Below, piece after piece: positions 1-12,609 of a stretch of 64,000 bases of DNA. The notes under the pieces are model-generated. The model was not told where the DNA came from. It did not search any database and saw only the letters and a program-made list of their open reading frames with translations. Location: contig OX375879.1 in NCBI GenBank assembly GCA_947359465.1, positions 92,120,578-92,184,577 of the forward strand, in the 5' to 3' direction. Source of the DNA: Metellina segmentata. Taxonomy: Eukaryota; Arthropoda; Arachnida; Araneae; Tetragnathidae. A program made the position numbers and the translations under genes. Position 1 is the stretch's first letter; the number at the start of each line of letters is the position of its first letter.

Positions 1-1600
1 TGTAAAACTACTTGTAAATGTCCATTGTTTGAAGTTGCCTGCGTTGTGTTTAGTGCAGCTTGATCAAATATGTCACTTCCACCAAAAAACCCAAAGCACT
101 AACCAACCATCAATCACATACCAATCTAACACACATTAAACTAAATCATTCGACATTTCTCCCTTCTGTCTGTCATGACATTTCTCCTCATTTGCCTGTG
201 TTTATTACTTGCTTTTGTCTGTGTTTTGTGTGAAGCAGCTTGACTAAATAGAATCCTTGAGCCATAAAATACAAAACCCAAACAACCATCAATCATATAT
301 AAATCTAACAGATCCTAAAAGAAACTAATAGACGTGTCCATTTCTCTCTTGTATATGACAAAAACCTTCCTTGTCTGTCTGTGTCCATTACTTAACATTG
401 TCTGTGTGGCATAGCTTCACTAAATATGACCCCCTTTGATCCATAAAACCAAACAAGCACGCAAAATTACATCTTGTAAAAAAAAATTTCCATCCACCAA
501 TCTAACACACATTAAAAAACATCAATCGACATTTCTCCCTTCTATATCATTCCATTGTCTGTGTTCACAACTTGCCGTTGTCTATATTTGGGTGACGCAG
601 CTTGGCTATATATAATCCTTGCGCCATGAAATCGAAACACTCAAACAACCATCAATCACATACCAATCCAACACATACTAAAAGAAACTTATGGATATTT
701 CTCTCTTGTATCCGAGAAAAAATTCTTTGTCTGTATGTGTTCATTACTTGAGATTGTCTGTGCGACACAGCTTGACTAAATATGACAGCCCTTGATCCAT
801 TAAACCCGACAAGCACGCAAAATTGCATCTTGTAAGGAGATTTTTCCATCCACCAATCCAGCAGACATTAAAATATATCAATCGACATTTCTCCCTTCTA
901 TGTCATTCCTTTGTCTGTGTTCACTACTTGCCGCTGTCTGTTTTTTGTGTGACGCAGCTTGGTTAAATAGAATCCTTGCGCCATGAAATCCAAATACTCA
1001 AACAACCATCAATCATATATACCAATCTCACGCATACTAAAAGAAACTAATGGACATTTTCTCTTGTATCCGAGAAAAATTTCCTTATCTGCCCGTGTTC
1101 ATTACTTGACGTTTGTCTGTGTAACTCAGCTTGACTAAATATGACCCCCCTTGATCCATTAAACCCAACAAGCATTCAAAATAGCATTTCTAAAAATATT
1201 TTCCATCCAGCAATATAACACACACATTAAAAGATATCAATCGACATTTCTCCCTTGTATGTCATTCCATTGTCTGTGTACACTACTTGCCGTTGTCTGT
1301 TTTTTGTGTGAAGTAGCTTGGCTAAATATAATCATTGCGCCATGAAAACCAACTACTCAAACAACCACCGATCATATACCAATCTATCACATACTAAAAG
1401 AAACTAATAGACATTTTCTCTCTTGTATCCGAGAAAAAATTTCCTTATCTGTCTGTGTCCGTTACTTGACGTTGTCTGTGTGATACAACTTGACTAAATA
1501 TGACGACCCTTGATCCATAAAACCCGACAAGCATGCAAAATTGCATCTTATAAGGATATTCTTCCATCCACCAATCTAACACGCATTAAAAGATTTCATT
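1..1600. repeat. Dimeric satellite-like tandem array, ~358-bp period
   Basis: The motif CCATCCACCAATC or a close variant recurs at about 490, 846, 1203 and 1564, which gives a period near 358 bp. Each unit has two related halves of about 180 bp. One half carries CTTGGCTAAATATAATCC followed by GCGCCATGAAA; the other carries CTTGACTAAATATGAC followed by TTGATCCAT. Both halves share a TTGTCTGTGTTCATTACTTG-like segment. The array runs off the left edge, so its true size is unknown. No coding frame is conserved between units. Confidence 0.88.
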
Positions 1601-2640
1601 CGCAATGCCCGGCGATAAATACCCGCGTTCGCAAAAATTGACATCTCGCACCCATCGGGAACCGGCAGAGCCCCCTATCAGCAATCCACCTCTTTCTCAA
1701 TGGGATTTTAATTAACTCAACTAACTAATTAAACCCATCCGACTTCCCATTCTTTCCCTCCCTCTAACCAGCTCGAAGGGGGGACGGGCAAAAATCAAAC
1801 GACCACACAATGGAAGCCAGGGACGTCCAGATAGCGGTGGAGAGCGTGGGCTTTGTGAGAGGGACCAGAACATGCCCAAAGGCGGGCCGCCCTGGTATCT
1901 TCCGTCCGCTCTCCGCATCCGGATGAATCGAACTGATCCCTCTCCTCTTCCGTCCCTCCTCGTGCACAATAAGGCGTAACCCTTTTGTGCTACAGTCACC
2001 TGCTCCCACGGCACGATATGGAAAAGGGTAGGGTGGTCGTCACGCAACAACCTCGTGCCACCCCCCTGGCACTGCCAAACACTCTGGCACAGCGCCAAAC
2101 TCCTTCTGTTAGCGGCGACGCCTTTAACGAGAGAGCGAGGCAAAAAGGAAAAGAGGGGCCCTGGTACGTTGTTTGCCTAGTACAGATATTACGCCTCATT
2201 ATGCACGTGGAAAAAGAAGATTGGAGATGCCTCTTCGGCTATCCCCCTTCTCCTGGTGCGTCTGTCCCACTTCCTTCGTTCGCTCCCTCTTATATGTCCC
2301 CTTTTTTATACTCCTCCTCTTCCTACTATTATTATTCAGACTCTATTTTTCGCCGGTATTTATTTATTTGCTGGCGTGTTGTCTAGCCTCTTTGGTATCC
2401 TTTTGAGCATAACTAGGAAATTCGCAAACACACGAAGGAACATCCGAGTTTTGTTGTCTTTTTTCTGCGTGTATCCCCTCTGTCTTCTCTTTTTCGCTCG
2501 TATTTGAGTACGAGCTTTTACTTCTTTTCGAGCGCTCTCGTCTAAACAGTTTAGAGGCCTGCGTGTCTGAAAAAGTGAGCTGGCTCCCGTCGCACATCCA
2601 GCGGAATTTGCGTTTTAAAGGACGCGAGACATTTTAATAG
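1600..2640. other. GC-richer unique island, function unknown
   Basis: Base composition rises sharply where the satellite ends. Roughly 1610-2200 is rich in CpG, and 2230-2540 is a long pyrimidine-rich tract on the + strand. Overlapping open frames exist on both strands (for example 1721-2143 minus, 140 codons), but they have no domain, no consistent frame and low-complexity composition, so I do not call a gene. It could be a promoter, a 5' exon or a conserved non-coding element. Confidence 0.4.
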
Positions 2641-2889
2641 CGTCGAGGAGTTTCACAAATTCGCTTTTAATGAGTACCGGCATGTGACACTTTTTTCTTG
2701 CTATAATGGATCAGTTATTGGGAAATTGTGGTCCGAGGGAATCATTTGAGTAGGTGCCTATTCTATAACTGGTTATGTAAGACTTCCAATACTTTTGAAA
2801 TTCGTAAATTTATTATTAACGCCTTGAGCGTCACCAAATTTCCTATTAGTGTAGTATTGCTTTTACCTTGCATCCCAGAATTACTTGTT

Positions 2890-3714
2890 AATCAGACTTA
2901 TGGGTCGTAAGAATACTGGGAAGGATTCTGTTGGTCACGTTAACTAGTTAAAAGTCATGCAGTGAAGACTGGTGGTTGCAGAAAGGATAGACCCAAATGA
3001 AACCCTCCGAAGTTAGAAGTTATTTTATCATAATTTAAATTTATTTAAAGGTATTGTACTAAGCAAAATGAAATCTGATATTAGGCATTGGACTATTTAA
3101 GCCTTAAAGTAGTTTGATCGAGATATATAATAAAGCCTGACCAAATTTTCAAATGATTGAAATTAATCAGACTTATGGGTCGTAAGAATACTGGGAAGGA
3201 TTCTATTGGTCATGTTAACTATTTAAAAGTCACGTAGTGAATACTGGAGGTTGCAGAATGGATAGACCCAAATGAAACCCTCCGAGTTTAGAAATTATTT
3301 TATCACAATTTAAATTTATTTAAACGTATTGTACTAAGCATGATGAAATCTGATATTAGGCATTGAACTATTTAAGCCTTCAAGTAGTTTGATCGAGATA
3401 CATAATAAAGCCTGACCGAATTTTCAAATGATTCAAATTAATCAGACTTATGGGTCGTAAGAATACTGGGAACTATTCTATTGGTCACGTTAACTAGTTA
3501 AAAGTCATGCAGTGAAGACTGGAGGTTGCAGAATGGATATACACAAATGAAACACTAAGAGTTTAGAAATTATTTTATCATAACTTAAATTTATTTAAAC
3601 GTATAGTACTAAGCTTAATGAAATCTGATATTAAGCAGTGGACTATTTAAGCCTTAAAGTGGTTTGAACGAGATACATAATAAAGTCCTGACCAAATTTT
3701 CAATTAATCAGATA
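2890..3714. repeat. Three-copy tandem repeat, 275-bp unit
   Basis: Units start at about 2890, 3165 and 3440, each with AATCAGACTTATGGGTCGT. They share the phrases GGAGGTTGCAGAATGGAT and AAATCTGATATTAGGCA and end near TAAAGCCTGACC. The copies differ by scattered substitutions and small indels. No coding content is recognised. Confidence 0.9.
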
Positions 3715-6440
3715 CCTCTTCATAAAGAATGTAGATTGAATTACGAATGATGAATATAATGTAGTTCTTTTTGATGATCAAAATCTAGTGAGTTTTTTCT
3801 AATGATGAGATATTTTGTCCATCAAAATCCGGTGAGGTTTGGTAATGACCAGATGGATCCTTGGGACAAATTCCAGGCCAGAAGGGCTAAGACAACTGAA
3901 GTTCACTAGATTAATGATGGTGTACTGCTTGAACCTTTATTCTTAGAACATTACAGTTTGTATTATAGCTACTACAACCACTTATAAATCTTAAGACAAG
4001 ATACGATAAAAATTTCACTCTAAACTAAAATAAATTACGTTACATCAAATATTTCTGACAGAAACTGTTTCAGCTTGGTCAATTTGTTTTTACTTCGATA
4101 TAAACTTTTGAAATTAGCAACTAGTGCATCGTAAAAGGGTAATATGGTTTGGAATCAACAGGGAAATGCCGTCATCTTACTGAGAACAAAAATATGAGGC
4201 TGTATTAAATATGCTACTTGTTGTCCTTCTTTCGTCACAAAATAGAACTATTGAACCGAAATATTTTTTCTTTTATCTCAATTTGATATCAATTTCTTTA
4301 TTTTCATACATGAACACAAATTTGCATATCTATCCGGTTTAATGACTATGCATGATGACTACATTTAACGAAAAAGATTGATAGAAGCTGCTTTTTACTT
4401 CTGCATCTTCTTCTTTAAACAGCCATCCAATTTTCCTGAAAGGAAGTGTTAGCTTTGCTTCTAGTTTAGAAATTCTTGTCTGTATTATACTTTCAAAAGC
4501 ATTGGAGACAAAGTGTTCATTGAACCCAGTCACTGAATATAGGAAAAATATTATCATTGTTCATTGAAGTCGATCGCTGGACATTTGTATTCTGGAATTT
4601 ATTTTAATATATCATTTTCTGTGAAAATCGCTTAATTGCTGATAAATACTGTTTTCTTAGTTGGTTGAAGTAAAATTACAAATGCTTAACGATATCAGAG
4701 TGCGTAGAGAAGTTTTATTTTGCAGCATATTTTTATTTGATCAGGGAATCACTAACCTTATAAGAGGAGAGAAATATTACAAACACTTCATCTAATTATT
4801 CCTTATAACAGGTTTTAAAAATACTATTGGATTAAGGGGAACATAGTAACTTTCAACATTATTTTTTAATTTACATTTACCTAAAAATATTTTAGATCAC
4901 CGAATTACAATACGCATGAAATATACATTAAAAATAAAATTCATTTTGCATAAAAAACAATTATGAGATTAAAAATATCTTTAATATTTTAAAATTCCAA
5001 CAAGTGTTTCGCATAACTTTGTTCTTGTGTTTAAATGTACTGATTTTTTATTTTTTTTACGAATATACTTTTTTTTAACACATATTTAAAGAAACCATAA
5101 AATAATCTCAGAAATGATTTAATATTTTTAAAATTCACTAGTCTCATACATTTTCCCTTGCACAAAGTCATCAAATTCATAAAAAAAACACAGTAGGTTT
5201 TTCCTTTATATTTGTTATAGAAGGCAACAGCTTTTAAACTTTATTGTAGTCATCAAAAAAAGGAATATGAGAAAAATGTATTACAGTTTATAAAACAATC
5301 GATTTCCCTTCTGACATTCAGTAGAAAAACTTTAATAACTCGTTAAATAACAAATCTACAGCTATAAAATAATTTTGCGTCCGTATTCCTTAAGGCTGTC
5401 TAATTAAAACTAAACAAAAAAAATTATGTTTTGTGTTATCTTTAGAGAATAGATACCTCTTAAATCTTTAAGTCCTTATTTATATTTAAAAGTACATTTT
5501 AATTACCAGTTATTTGTAAAGATAAAGAAGTTTCGAAGATTTAGAAAACAGTTCATTGATTAATATTTCATCCAGCATAGTTATGCATTGAAAGTTTAAA
5601 CAATCGGTATGAATATTTTTAATAAAATATTTTTATTAAGACAGATACTTTTGGACATGTATGATAGATAAATTATGATACTATCAATGGACTGCTGGAA
5701 TGGAGATGTATGGAATGGAATCAAAATATAGATTTAATTTTAGTCATAGGATCAAAATTAAAAAAAAAAACTAAATCGACTGAATTTGCTCTATGTATTA
5801 TTAACATAAGAATCATTTTGGGCATTCAACAAAGTTAAAAGTGCTACATATATGGCACATAATTTAATACTTTAATGTATATTATATGCTATGTTGGTTG
5901 ATTTTTCAATCGCGATACAGTCTTGTACTTTACAGGAGTTGAATTAGAATTTTTAATTAGCCAACATTTTGTCTACAGCTGTGACTATAGAATTTGCTCT
6001 ACTGCTATCGACCTATGTCGGTAGGTTTTATTGAAGTGGTTCCAGTCAAGAGATGCAGATAATGGTGAAATACATTGTTCATATTACAAGTGAAGAATCG
6101 AATGTTTTCCCAGTAACGATTCGCATGCATTGAAAGTGTCCGACACTTTTCAGTAAGTGCCTGACACAAACCATTAAGTTAAGAACCTAGAATGAATTAT
6201 AGCTTTTTCAAAGTGTTAAAAGGTTAAGACGAATAAATTCTTCTCCGCGATTAAATGACTGATACCAATTAATGCTTTTTCAATTTGAATTAAATGAAAC
6301 TAAATATATCCTATATGGGTTAAATACCTGAAACAAAACAATCTTCACTTCCTTACAAACAAAAAATATTCCATCAACAAACGGCAAAACTGGAATTACT
6401 CTGTATTTCAGTTTCAAATTAATCACAAAGCTGCGATGCT
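3715..6440. other. AT-rich sequence without recognised genes
   Basis: I see no coding frame, terminal repeat or RNA signature here. The part at 3779-3850 is distantly related, in inverted orientation, to 34186-34245 and 32948-33000, so an old dispersed repeat is present. A poly-A tract lies near 5760. Confidence 0.6.
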
Positions 6441-6620
6441 AAGAACGTAATTAAAAGAAAATCCAAATTCTTACAAAGATTGACACCAAACTCCCACTAC
6501 AGAAAAATGATCCGGTCTTGTTTTCCAAACCAGTAAGTAAGAGAAACAGACAAGGTGTAATTTTTTCATTTCAAAATCAAGAATCTTCTTCCTGCGAATG
6601 TTCAAGGTCACCGCCTTATT
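6440..6620. repeat. Diverged copy 1 of a three-member segment family
   Basis: This stretch resembles the 3' half of 8585-8910. Shared phrases are AGAGAAACAGA, TTTCAAAATCAAGA and CCTGCGAATGTTCA followed by GGTCACCGC. It is the most truncated of three copies; the others are at 7235-7540 and 8580-8915. The order of segment, minisatellite, segment suggests that block duplication built the region. Confidence 0.65.
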
Positions 6621-7234
6621 AAACAATAACACTTATTCATTTTTAAGTCCATGTTTAATGTCGTAAGCATCTGCTCCTTATCTGCCTCAAACTGAAACAA
6701 ATCAATTCTTCAGTGGTATGTATGAAACACAAAAAATACGCCATCGAAGTTAAGTGCCTGAATTCATATTTCTTCAATATCTAAGTGTTTGAAACCAGCC
6801 AACAATTCTTCAGTGTCAAATGTTTTAAATGAATACTTCAGTAAAGTAAAATATCTGAAACTAACAAACATTTCTTCAGTGTTAAAAGAGTAAGATCAAT
6901 CATTTTTAAGTTTCTGGAAGTTTATGTAAAGTTTCTGAAACCAACATTTCTTCAATATACAAATGTCTGAAATAAATTCTCCTGTAAAGTAGCGTTTGAA
7001 ATTAATACTTATGCAATACATGTTTATAAAGCTGACAAATACTTCTTTAACGTATATTTGTCTGATAAACAACCAACATTTCTTCAATGTTAAGTTTCTA
7101 AAACCAACGTATAATTATTAAATATATATTAATATTTTAGATATTTGTTACATACTAATATTTTTGTCTTCAATATTAAAAGTCTGAAACGCAAACATAT
7201 TTCTTCAATATTAATTACTGAAATGAACCAATAC

Positions 7235-7540
7235 TCAACAAACTGGTAGGCCGGACATGTCCTGGACGTCAGCCTCGAAATAATCTCACCGCATCTATAT
7301 TCCGAAATTTAATTCCCAGTATCTCCTCTGCACACCACCAAAGATGAACACCAGAATCCAATTCAGAAGCTTACTGTGCTTCAGGGTCCCAAAATATACG
7401 TTTAACAGCAGTCCTTTCTTGATATTCTACCAAGGAAATAAAAGAAATGGAGGAGAGAGAATTTTTGCTCTCAAAAAATAATGACACTTCGGTTCAGCAA
7501 TGACCTACAAATGTTCAGTAACACCAAGTATTAAGTTATA
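7235..7540. repeat. Copy 2 of the segment family
   Basis: It can be followed along 8580-8880 almost end to end: TCCTGGACGTCAGC, CGAAATAATC, TTTAATTCCCAGTA, AACAGCAGTCC and GAGAGAGAATTT occur in the same order. This copy is more AT-rich and more decayed than the one at 8580, as expected if the 8580 copy is under constraint or younger. Confidence 0.75.
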
Positions 7541-7805
7541 ACAATCACTCAGTGTTGTGAGTCTGCATAGTTTCTTAAGCATCTACTCTCAATTAATACT
7601 TTAATGTTAAATGTCTAAAACCATCCAATTGTTCGAAGACAAATGTTTTAAACCAACCAATTCTTCAGAGGTAAATGTCTAAAACCAATAAATGTGCCAT
7701 CAAAGTTAATTTTCTGAAAATGACAAATTGCTTCTTTAATATAGAAATACTTGAGAAGCTAACAAATGCTTCATCAATACATAATTGCTTGAAACTAACA
7801 ATCAT

Positions 7806-8435
7806 TTCTTCAATTCATAAGTGCTTGAAGCTGGGAAATATTATGCAAATTTAAATGTCTGAAGCCAACCAATGCTTCTTCAATGTTAAGCGTCCGAAAC
7901 CAATAAATATTTCGTCAATTCATAAGTGCTTGAAGCTGGGAAATATTATGCAAATTTAAATGTCTGAAGCCAACCAATGCTTCTTCAATGTTAAGCGTCC
8001 GAAACCAATAAATATTTCTTCAATTCATATGTTCTTGAAGCTGGGAAATATTATGCAAATTTAAATGTCTGAAGCCAACCAATGCTTCTTCAATGTTAAG
8101 CGTCCGAAACCAATAAATATTTCTTCAATTCATAAGTTCTTGAAGCTGGGAAATATTATGCAAATTTAAATGTCTGAAGCCAACCAATGCTTCTTCAATG
8201 TTAAGCGTCCGAAACCAATAAATATTTCCTCAATTCATAAGTTCTTGAAGCTGGGAAATATTATGCAAATTTAAATGTCTGAAGCCAACCAATGCTTCTT
8301 CAATGTTAAGCGTCCGAAACCAATAAATATTTCTCCAGTTCATAAGTTCTTGAAGCTGGGAAATATTATGCAAATTTAAATGTCTGAAGCCAACCAATGC
8401 TTCTTTAATGTTAAGCGTCCGAAACCAATAAATAT
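7806..8435. repeat. Six-copy 105-bp tandem array
   Basis: Units start at 7806, 7911, 8016, 8121, 8226 and 8331, each about 105 bp and differing at only a few positions. Each unit is built from smaller minisatellite phrases (AAGCGTCCGAAACCAATA, CTTGAAGCTGGGAAATATT, ATGCAAATTTAAATG), so it is a higher-order repeat homogenised recently within an older field. Confidence 0.92.
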
Positions 8436-8579
8436 TTCTTCAAAGTTAATTTCTGACACCAACCAATATTTCTTAAACGTTATTTTCTGCAACCAACCTA
8501 TATTTCTACACCGTTAATTTCTGAAACCAATCAATACTTCAGTGTTCAACCAATCTTCTCTTCCTTCTACAGCAAAATA

Positions 8580-9230
8580 TTCCCTACAAACTGTTAGCCT
8601 GGAATCGTCCTGGACGTCAGCGACGAAATAATCACACCACACCGATATTCGGGAATATAATTCCCAGTAAACCATCCGAATTCCACCAAAAAGTAAACAC
8701 CGAAATCCCACCACGGAACGAATTCCGGAACTTATTGCGCTTCGGGGTCCGAAAATAATCGTTAAGCAGCAGTCCGCTCTTGTTATTCCACCGAGTAGGC
8801 GAGAGAAACAGAGAGGGAGAGAGAATTTCCACTTTCAAAATCAAGACACATCCGTCCAGCGATGATCTGCTGCCTGCGAATGTTCAGGGTCACCGCGTAT
8901 TAAGTACGTGGATTTGGCAACACCCCAGAACCCCTGCCTCGCCCCACCTCCTCCCGTACAGCTGCAGCCACCGCACTATCTTTAAACGCAGGGGGGGAGG
9001 CTGAAGATGAAGACGCGGGGGTGGAGATCGATGGGGGAGGAGAGTCTGATTCCTGCCGAGCTGTTGATGTCAAGAGAACACTTTGCTTCTACTTCTTCAC
9101 TTCGTCCCCTCGTCCCCCCCCCCTGCTTCATCCACATTTGCGTCATCCTATGGGAACTATCCTGGACCCCCCATTCCCGTAAACCGAGGAAGGACCGCTA
9201 ATGTCCACTATCGTTCCGGTAATAAAAGGG
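8580..9230. other. GC-rich island containing copy 3 of the segment family
   Basis: The first 330 bp are the best preserved of the three segment copies. From about 8890 the sequence becomes strongly GC-rich with C-runs and G-runs (9110-9125, 8990-9000). Several short frames exist, but none shows a domain or codon pattern. It may be a regulatory element or a non-coding exon; I cannot tell which. Confidence 0.45.
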
Positions 9231-10110
9231 GGTCTCAGTTCGTAATTATTTCCATTATGGTAGAAATTGTCTTTTTAGGTTCAGGACTGAATATTTCTAA
9301 ATAAAAGTATTTTTGTCTCTTCACTTTAAGTTAGGGCATATTGATTAGCTTAGATTTGTAAATATGAAATACGTACCGATTTGATTCAAATAACGAGGGA
9401 CAAAATTGGCAGTACCTATTACAGAAGAGAAAACGTCTATCATCAGGATAGAAGTAAACAATGAAGGGACAACGCAAGTTGAAATACGTCCTTTCGGAAT
9501 AGTTGTAGAAACTCATGAGATTTCCTTTCGTAATTATTTCCATTACGATAAAAACGGTTTTTCAGGTACAAGTATGAAGATTTCTAAGTGAAAGTATTTT
9601 ATTATCTTCATTTTAGGTTAAGTTATGTTGATTATTTTATATTTCATACCTAGGGGATATACAGATTTTATTCCATTAATGATAAAAACAAATGAAAAAA
9701 TAGTCAGTGGCTATTTGGGAGGAGAATACGTTCATCATTATCAGGACAGAAGTAAACAATGAGGAGAAAACGAAAGTTGAAATATGTCTGCGTGGAACAA
9801 TGGCAGATACTGTTTTTTAAATACCCAATTGAAGATTTATAACAGAAGATATTTTAATCTCTTCATTTTTGGTGACGATCGGTTTACGTTTTTCACCACG
9901 GAAAAATATGGGTTTTATTATTTGTCATAGTTTATGCAGCAGCATAAACGGCAAGTAAACATTCAAGAGCTCCAAAAAATGACTAATAAAGAAGAAAACG
10001 AGTGCAAAAAATGGTCAATAAATCTTACTGTGGAGACAAATATCTATCGTCATCCGGAGAGAAGTAAACAAAGAGAAGAAAAGGCGAGTTGAAATATGTC
10101 ATCCTAGAAT
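9215..10110. repeat. Degenerate tandem repeat, ~300-315-bp unit
   Basis: Recognisable landmarks recur: ATCAGGATAGAAGTAAACAA near 9440, a variant with AGGACAGAAGTAAACAATG near 9747 and one with GGAGAGAAGTAAACAAAG near 10057. CGTAATTATTTCCATTA occurs at 9241 and 9529. Copies are strongly diverged and of unequal length. No coding function is seen. Confidence 0.7.
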
Positions 10111-12607
10111 AGCGTTGCGACAATTAGCTTTCTTCTATTCGTTCTTTCAGACCACGTGTAAAGTAAGGAAGAATAGTGTCGTTCAGTAGTGTGTTATATA
10201 TCTATAGTGTATAGATAGATGAATTATCTGTGTATCAACTTTACGGGTTAACTTTTAACTATAAAGATTTAAATTTAAATACGTATTTCCAATGTTGTTG
10301 ATGTAGCCAATTATTACTCATTTCAGTTGATATTATGCAAGAAGCAGTAGGCTACAAGACAGATATGTAACAACTATCTGTAGTTTATATTTCATTATTT
10401 TTATTCAGTGAATCAAGTTTAAACAGATGCCTATTTTAGTAAAATTAATTTATCTCTTCTTTTCTTAACAGTCACCACGACTCAATGGGTTTGCCCCTTA
10501 CTCTAGCAACGTATGAGCTGTAGGTGGTGTAGATCATATTCCTTCCTGAGTGTGTATTTCTCTCTTTTCTGTGGTAATAAAAACTTGCCTTGTATGTGTA
10601 TGTTTATTACACGACTTTGACTTAGTATGGTTAAATATGTGCATGAAACCCGAAACCAACCTCTAAATATATTATTCGTTTGCCTCTACTTCAAAGTTTT
10701 TTTATTCGGCATTTTTCCAGAAATGCTTTATAAACACTAAAAATATCGCGAAAATTGACTAGAATTTTAATGTTATTTCATTAATTCAAAATAGCTCTCA
10801 ATTTTTAAGCTTTCAAACGATGCCAAGATCTTGCAAATATTCGAAATATTTTTCTAGTTACAAGTGGTTTCGTTTGATTTTGTCACATATGATCAGACAT
10901 GTTTCCAAAACTTTATACTCTATTTCTGTAAAAGTGTGTTTGTGCAAAAGTATACTTTGTTCAAAACATGATAACTCTAAATGAATTCACCTATTATAAA
11001 TGTTTTTGGATCATTATGATCTATATAAAACAGTGGTTGCGTTGAACCTCATTCAGTGTATTTAGTCAAGAACTGGATTTTTCATTGATTTTAAATGTTT
11101 AAATTCTTAATGAAAAAAACTTTTTCTTCTAGCAACTTGATGGGAGTTTGAAACATGAAGTATAATATTAATAACAATTTCCAACAGAGGAATCGTCTTT
11201 CCGGACAAATTAGAATTTTAGCTATAACGTTTCAAAACAAAATGCTAATTAGCTAATTATATCTTAATTAGGTTATTAGTTATTTGCAAAATATTATTTT
11301 AAGAATACACCAGTTACATGTGGTTAACAAACTGGATTTTTAAAGTTTAAATAAGAAACGAAATCTTCTAGTGTATATGTACGCCTTCCTATTTTATAAA
11401 TCGAAATCAACTAAATCAAATTCTATACAAAGGTATAGCAACAAATCTTTCCTGTTTGGAAGGGTTGAAATTTAGTTCAACTGCATTCTATGTTTTGAAG
11501 TTTGTTATATTTACGCGACTTTTTTTGAAAAGAAATACTGCTTTTTGAAAAAATAATAAATCTGACTACAGCAGAAATTATTGCTGTCATAATGCCATCT
11601 TAAAATGAAGATATGCGCATACTATAGCTGGGGGGGGGGGCATAGTGTGGCTCTCTGAAACGAGTGGTGCGTCTCTTATCCAAGTAAAATGTATGTATAA
11701 AATATGGTAAACAAAAACTGATCAATGTCGAAAAGTAATTATTTTATTTCATTTCTTGTTTCAAAAATATAAAAGTCACAAATTTATTCAAATACATAAA
11801 AATAAAAATGCTATTCAAACAAATATGTCGTTCTGATTCTACCAAACAATTTTGCATTAAAATCTTTAAAAATTATATTTGCTTGTGGATGCTTTACGAA
11901 TGATGTCCATCTTTTCAGTTTGCTGCCAAAAGTTTGGTTGATGACTTGTTAGGACAATTCGCACGAGCTCAGTTAAATGCTGTTAATTTAAAACACACCA
12001 ATGCTTTTGTTTAATTTAATTTAAATGTTTAATACAAAGACTCATAGCAATACCATGTACCGAAAATTGAGATTATTTCTAGCTCACATTCTTTGGTTTT
12101 GCGATATTTTTGTTCCGGAACTTGTAACCAAAACTCGATAGTTGAAAACCATTTTGCTGTGTTCAATCCTTCATATTCTTGAAGCTCCAGTAGATATAAG
12201 AGATTAAAAAAATGGCTCTTTCAAATATTCTTTCCTAAAACGTGATTTCCCAGGGTTGTGTAGCTAGCCACACCTGTTATAGATGTTTCTTAACTCTCGG
12301 ATTTTCCTCCTGTAAATTATATGGGCATATTAAATATCACCGACTTACAAATACAATGACGAATTTCTGATATTTCGTTTTCTATAAAGAGTAACATTTG
12401 GAAACTCATACTGTCTCTTACGAAGTTCATTGTAATTAGCTTCCTTCAAATACATATCGAGGCTGTTATTCATGTTTTTACAATACTAATTTCATATTGC
12501 CAATTTCAAGATAAAATTTATTCAAAAACAGATACAGATATTTTGAGTTCCGATATAGGAATATATAATTTGATTTTTGGAATTTATATATAATATTTGG
12601 GGATATA
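10111..12607. other. AT-rich sequence; one weak splice-acceptor-like site
   Basis: No transposase, TIR or RNA gene was recognised. At 10448-10471 a pyrimidine-rich tract ends in TTCTTAACAG, which has the form of an intron 3' end, followed by a more GC-balanced 50 bp and an AATAAA motif near 10578. No donor or open exon supports this. A run of ten G lies near 11632-11641. Confidence 0.45.
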
Positions 12608-12609
12608 CA

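Larger units (their letters stand above)
6680..8560. repeat. Degenerate minisatellite of ~35-50 bp units
   Basis: Short phrases of the type TTCTTCAATGTTAA, TCTGAAACCAACCAATA and AAATGTCTGAA recur throughout with variable spacing. A GC-richer segment copy (7235-7540) interrupts the field, and a homogeneous 105-bp array is embedded at 7806-8435. Open frames here are by-products of the repeat. Confidence 0.75.

Noticed and set aside
1721..2143. 140-codon minus frame in the GC-rich island
   Set aside because: Overlapping frames on both strands are equally open, composition is low-complexity and no motif is present; GC content alone explains the open length.
7806..8435. CRISPR-like regular repeats
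   Set aside because: The 105-bp units are contiguous with no unique spacers, and the genome is eukaryotic.
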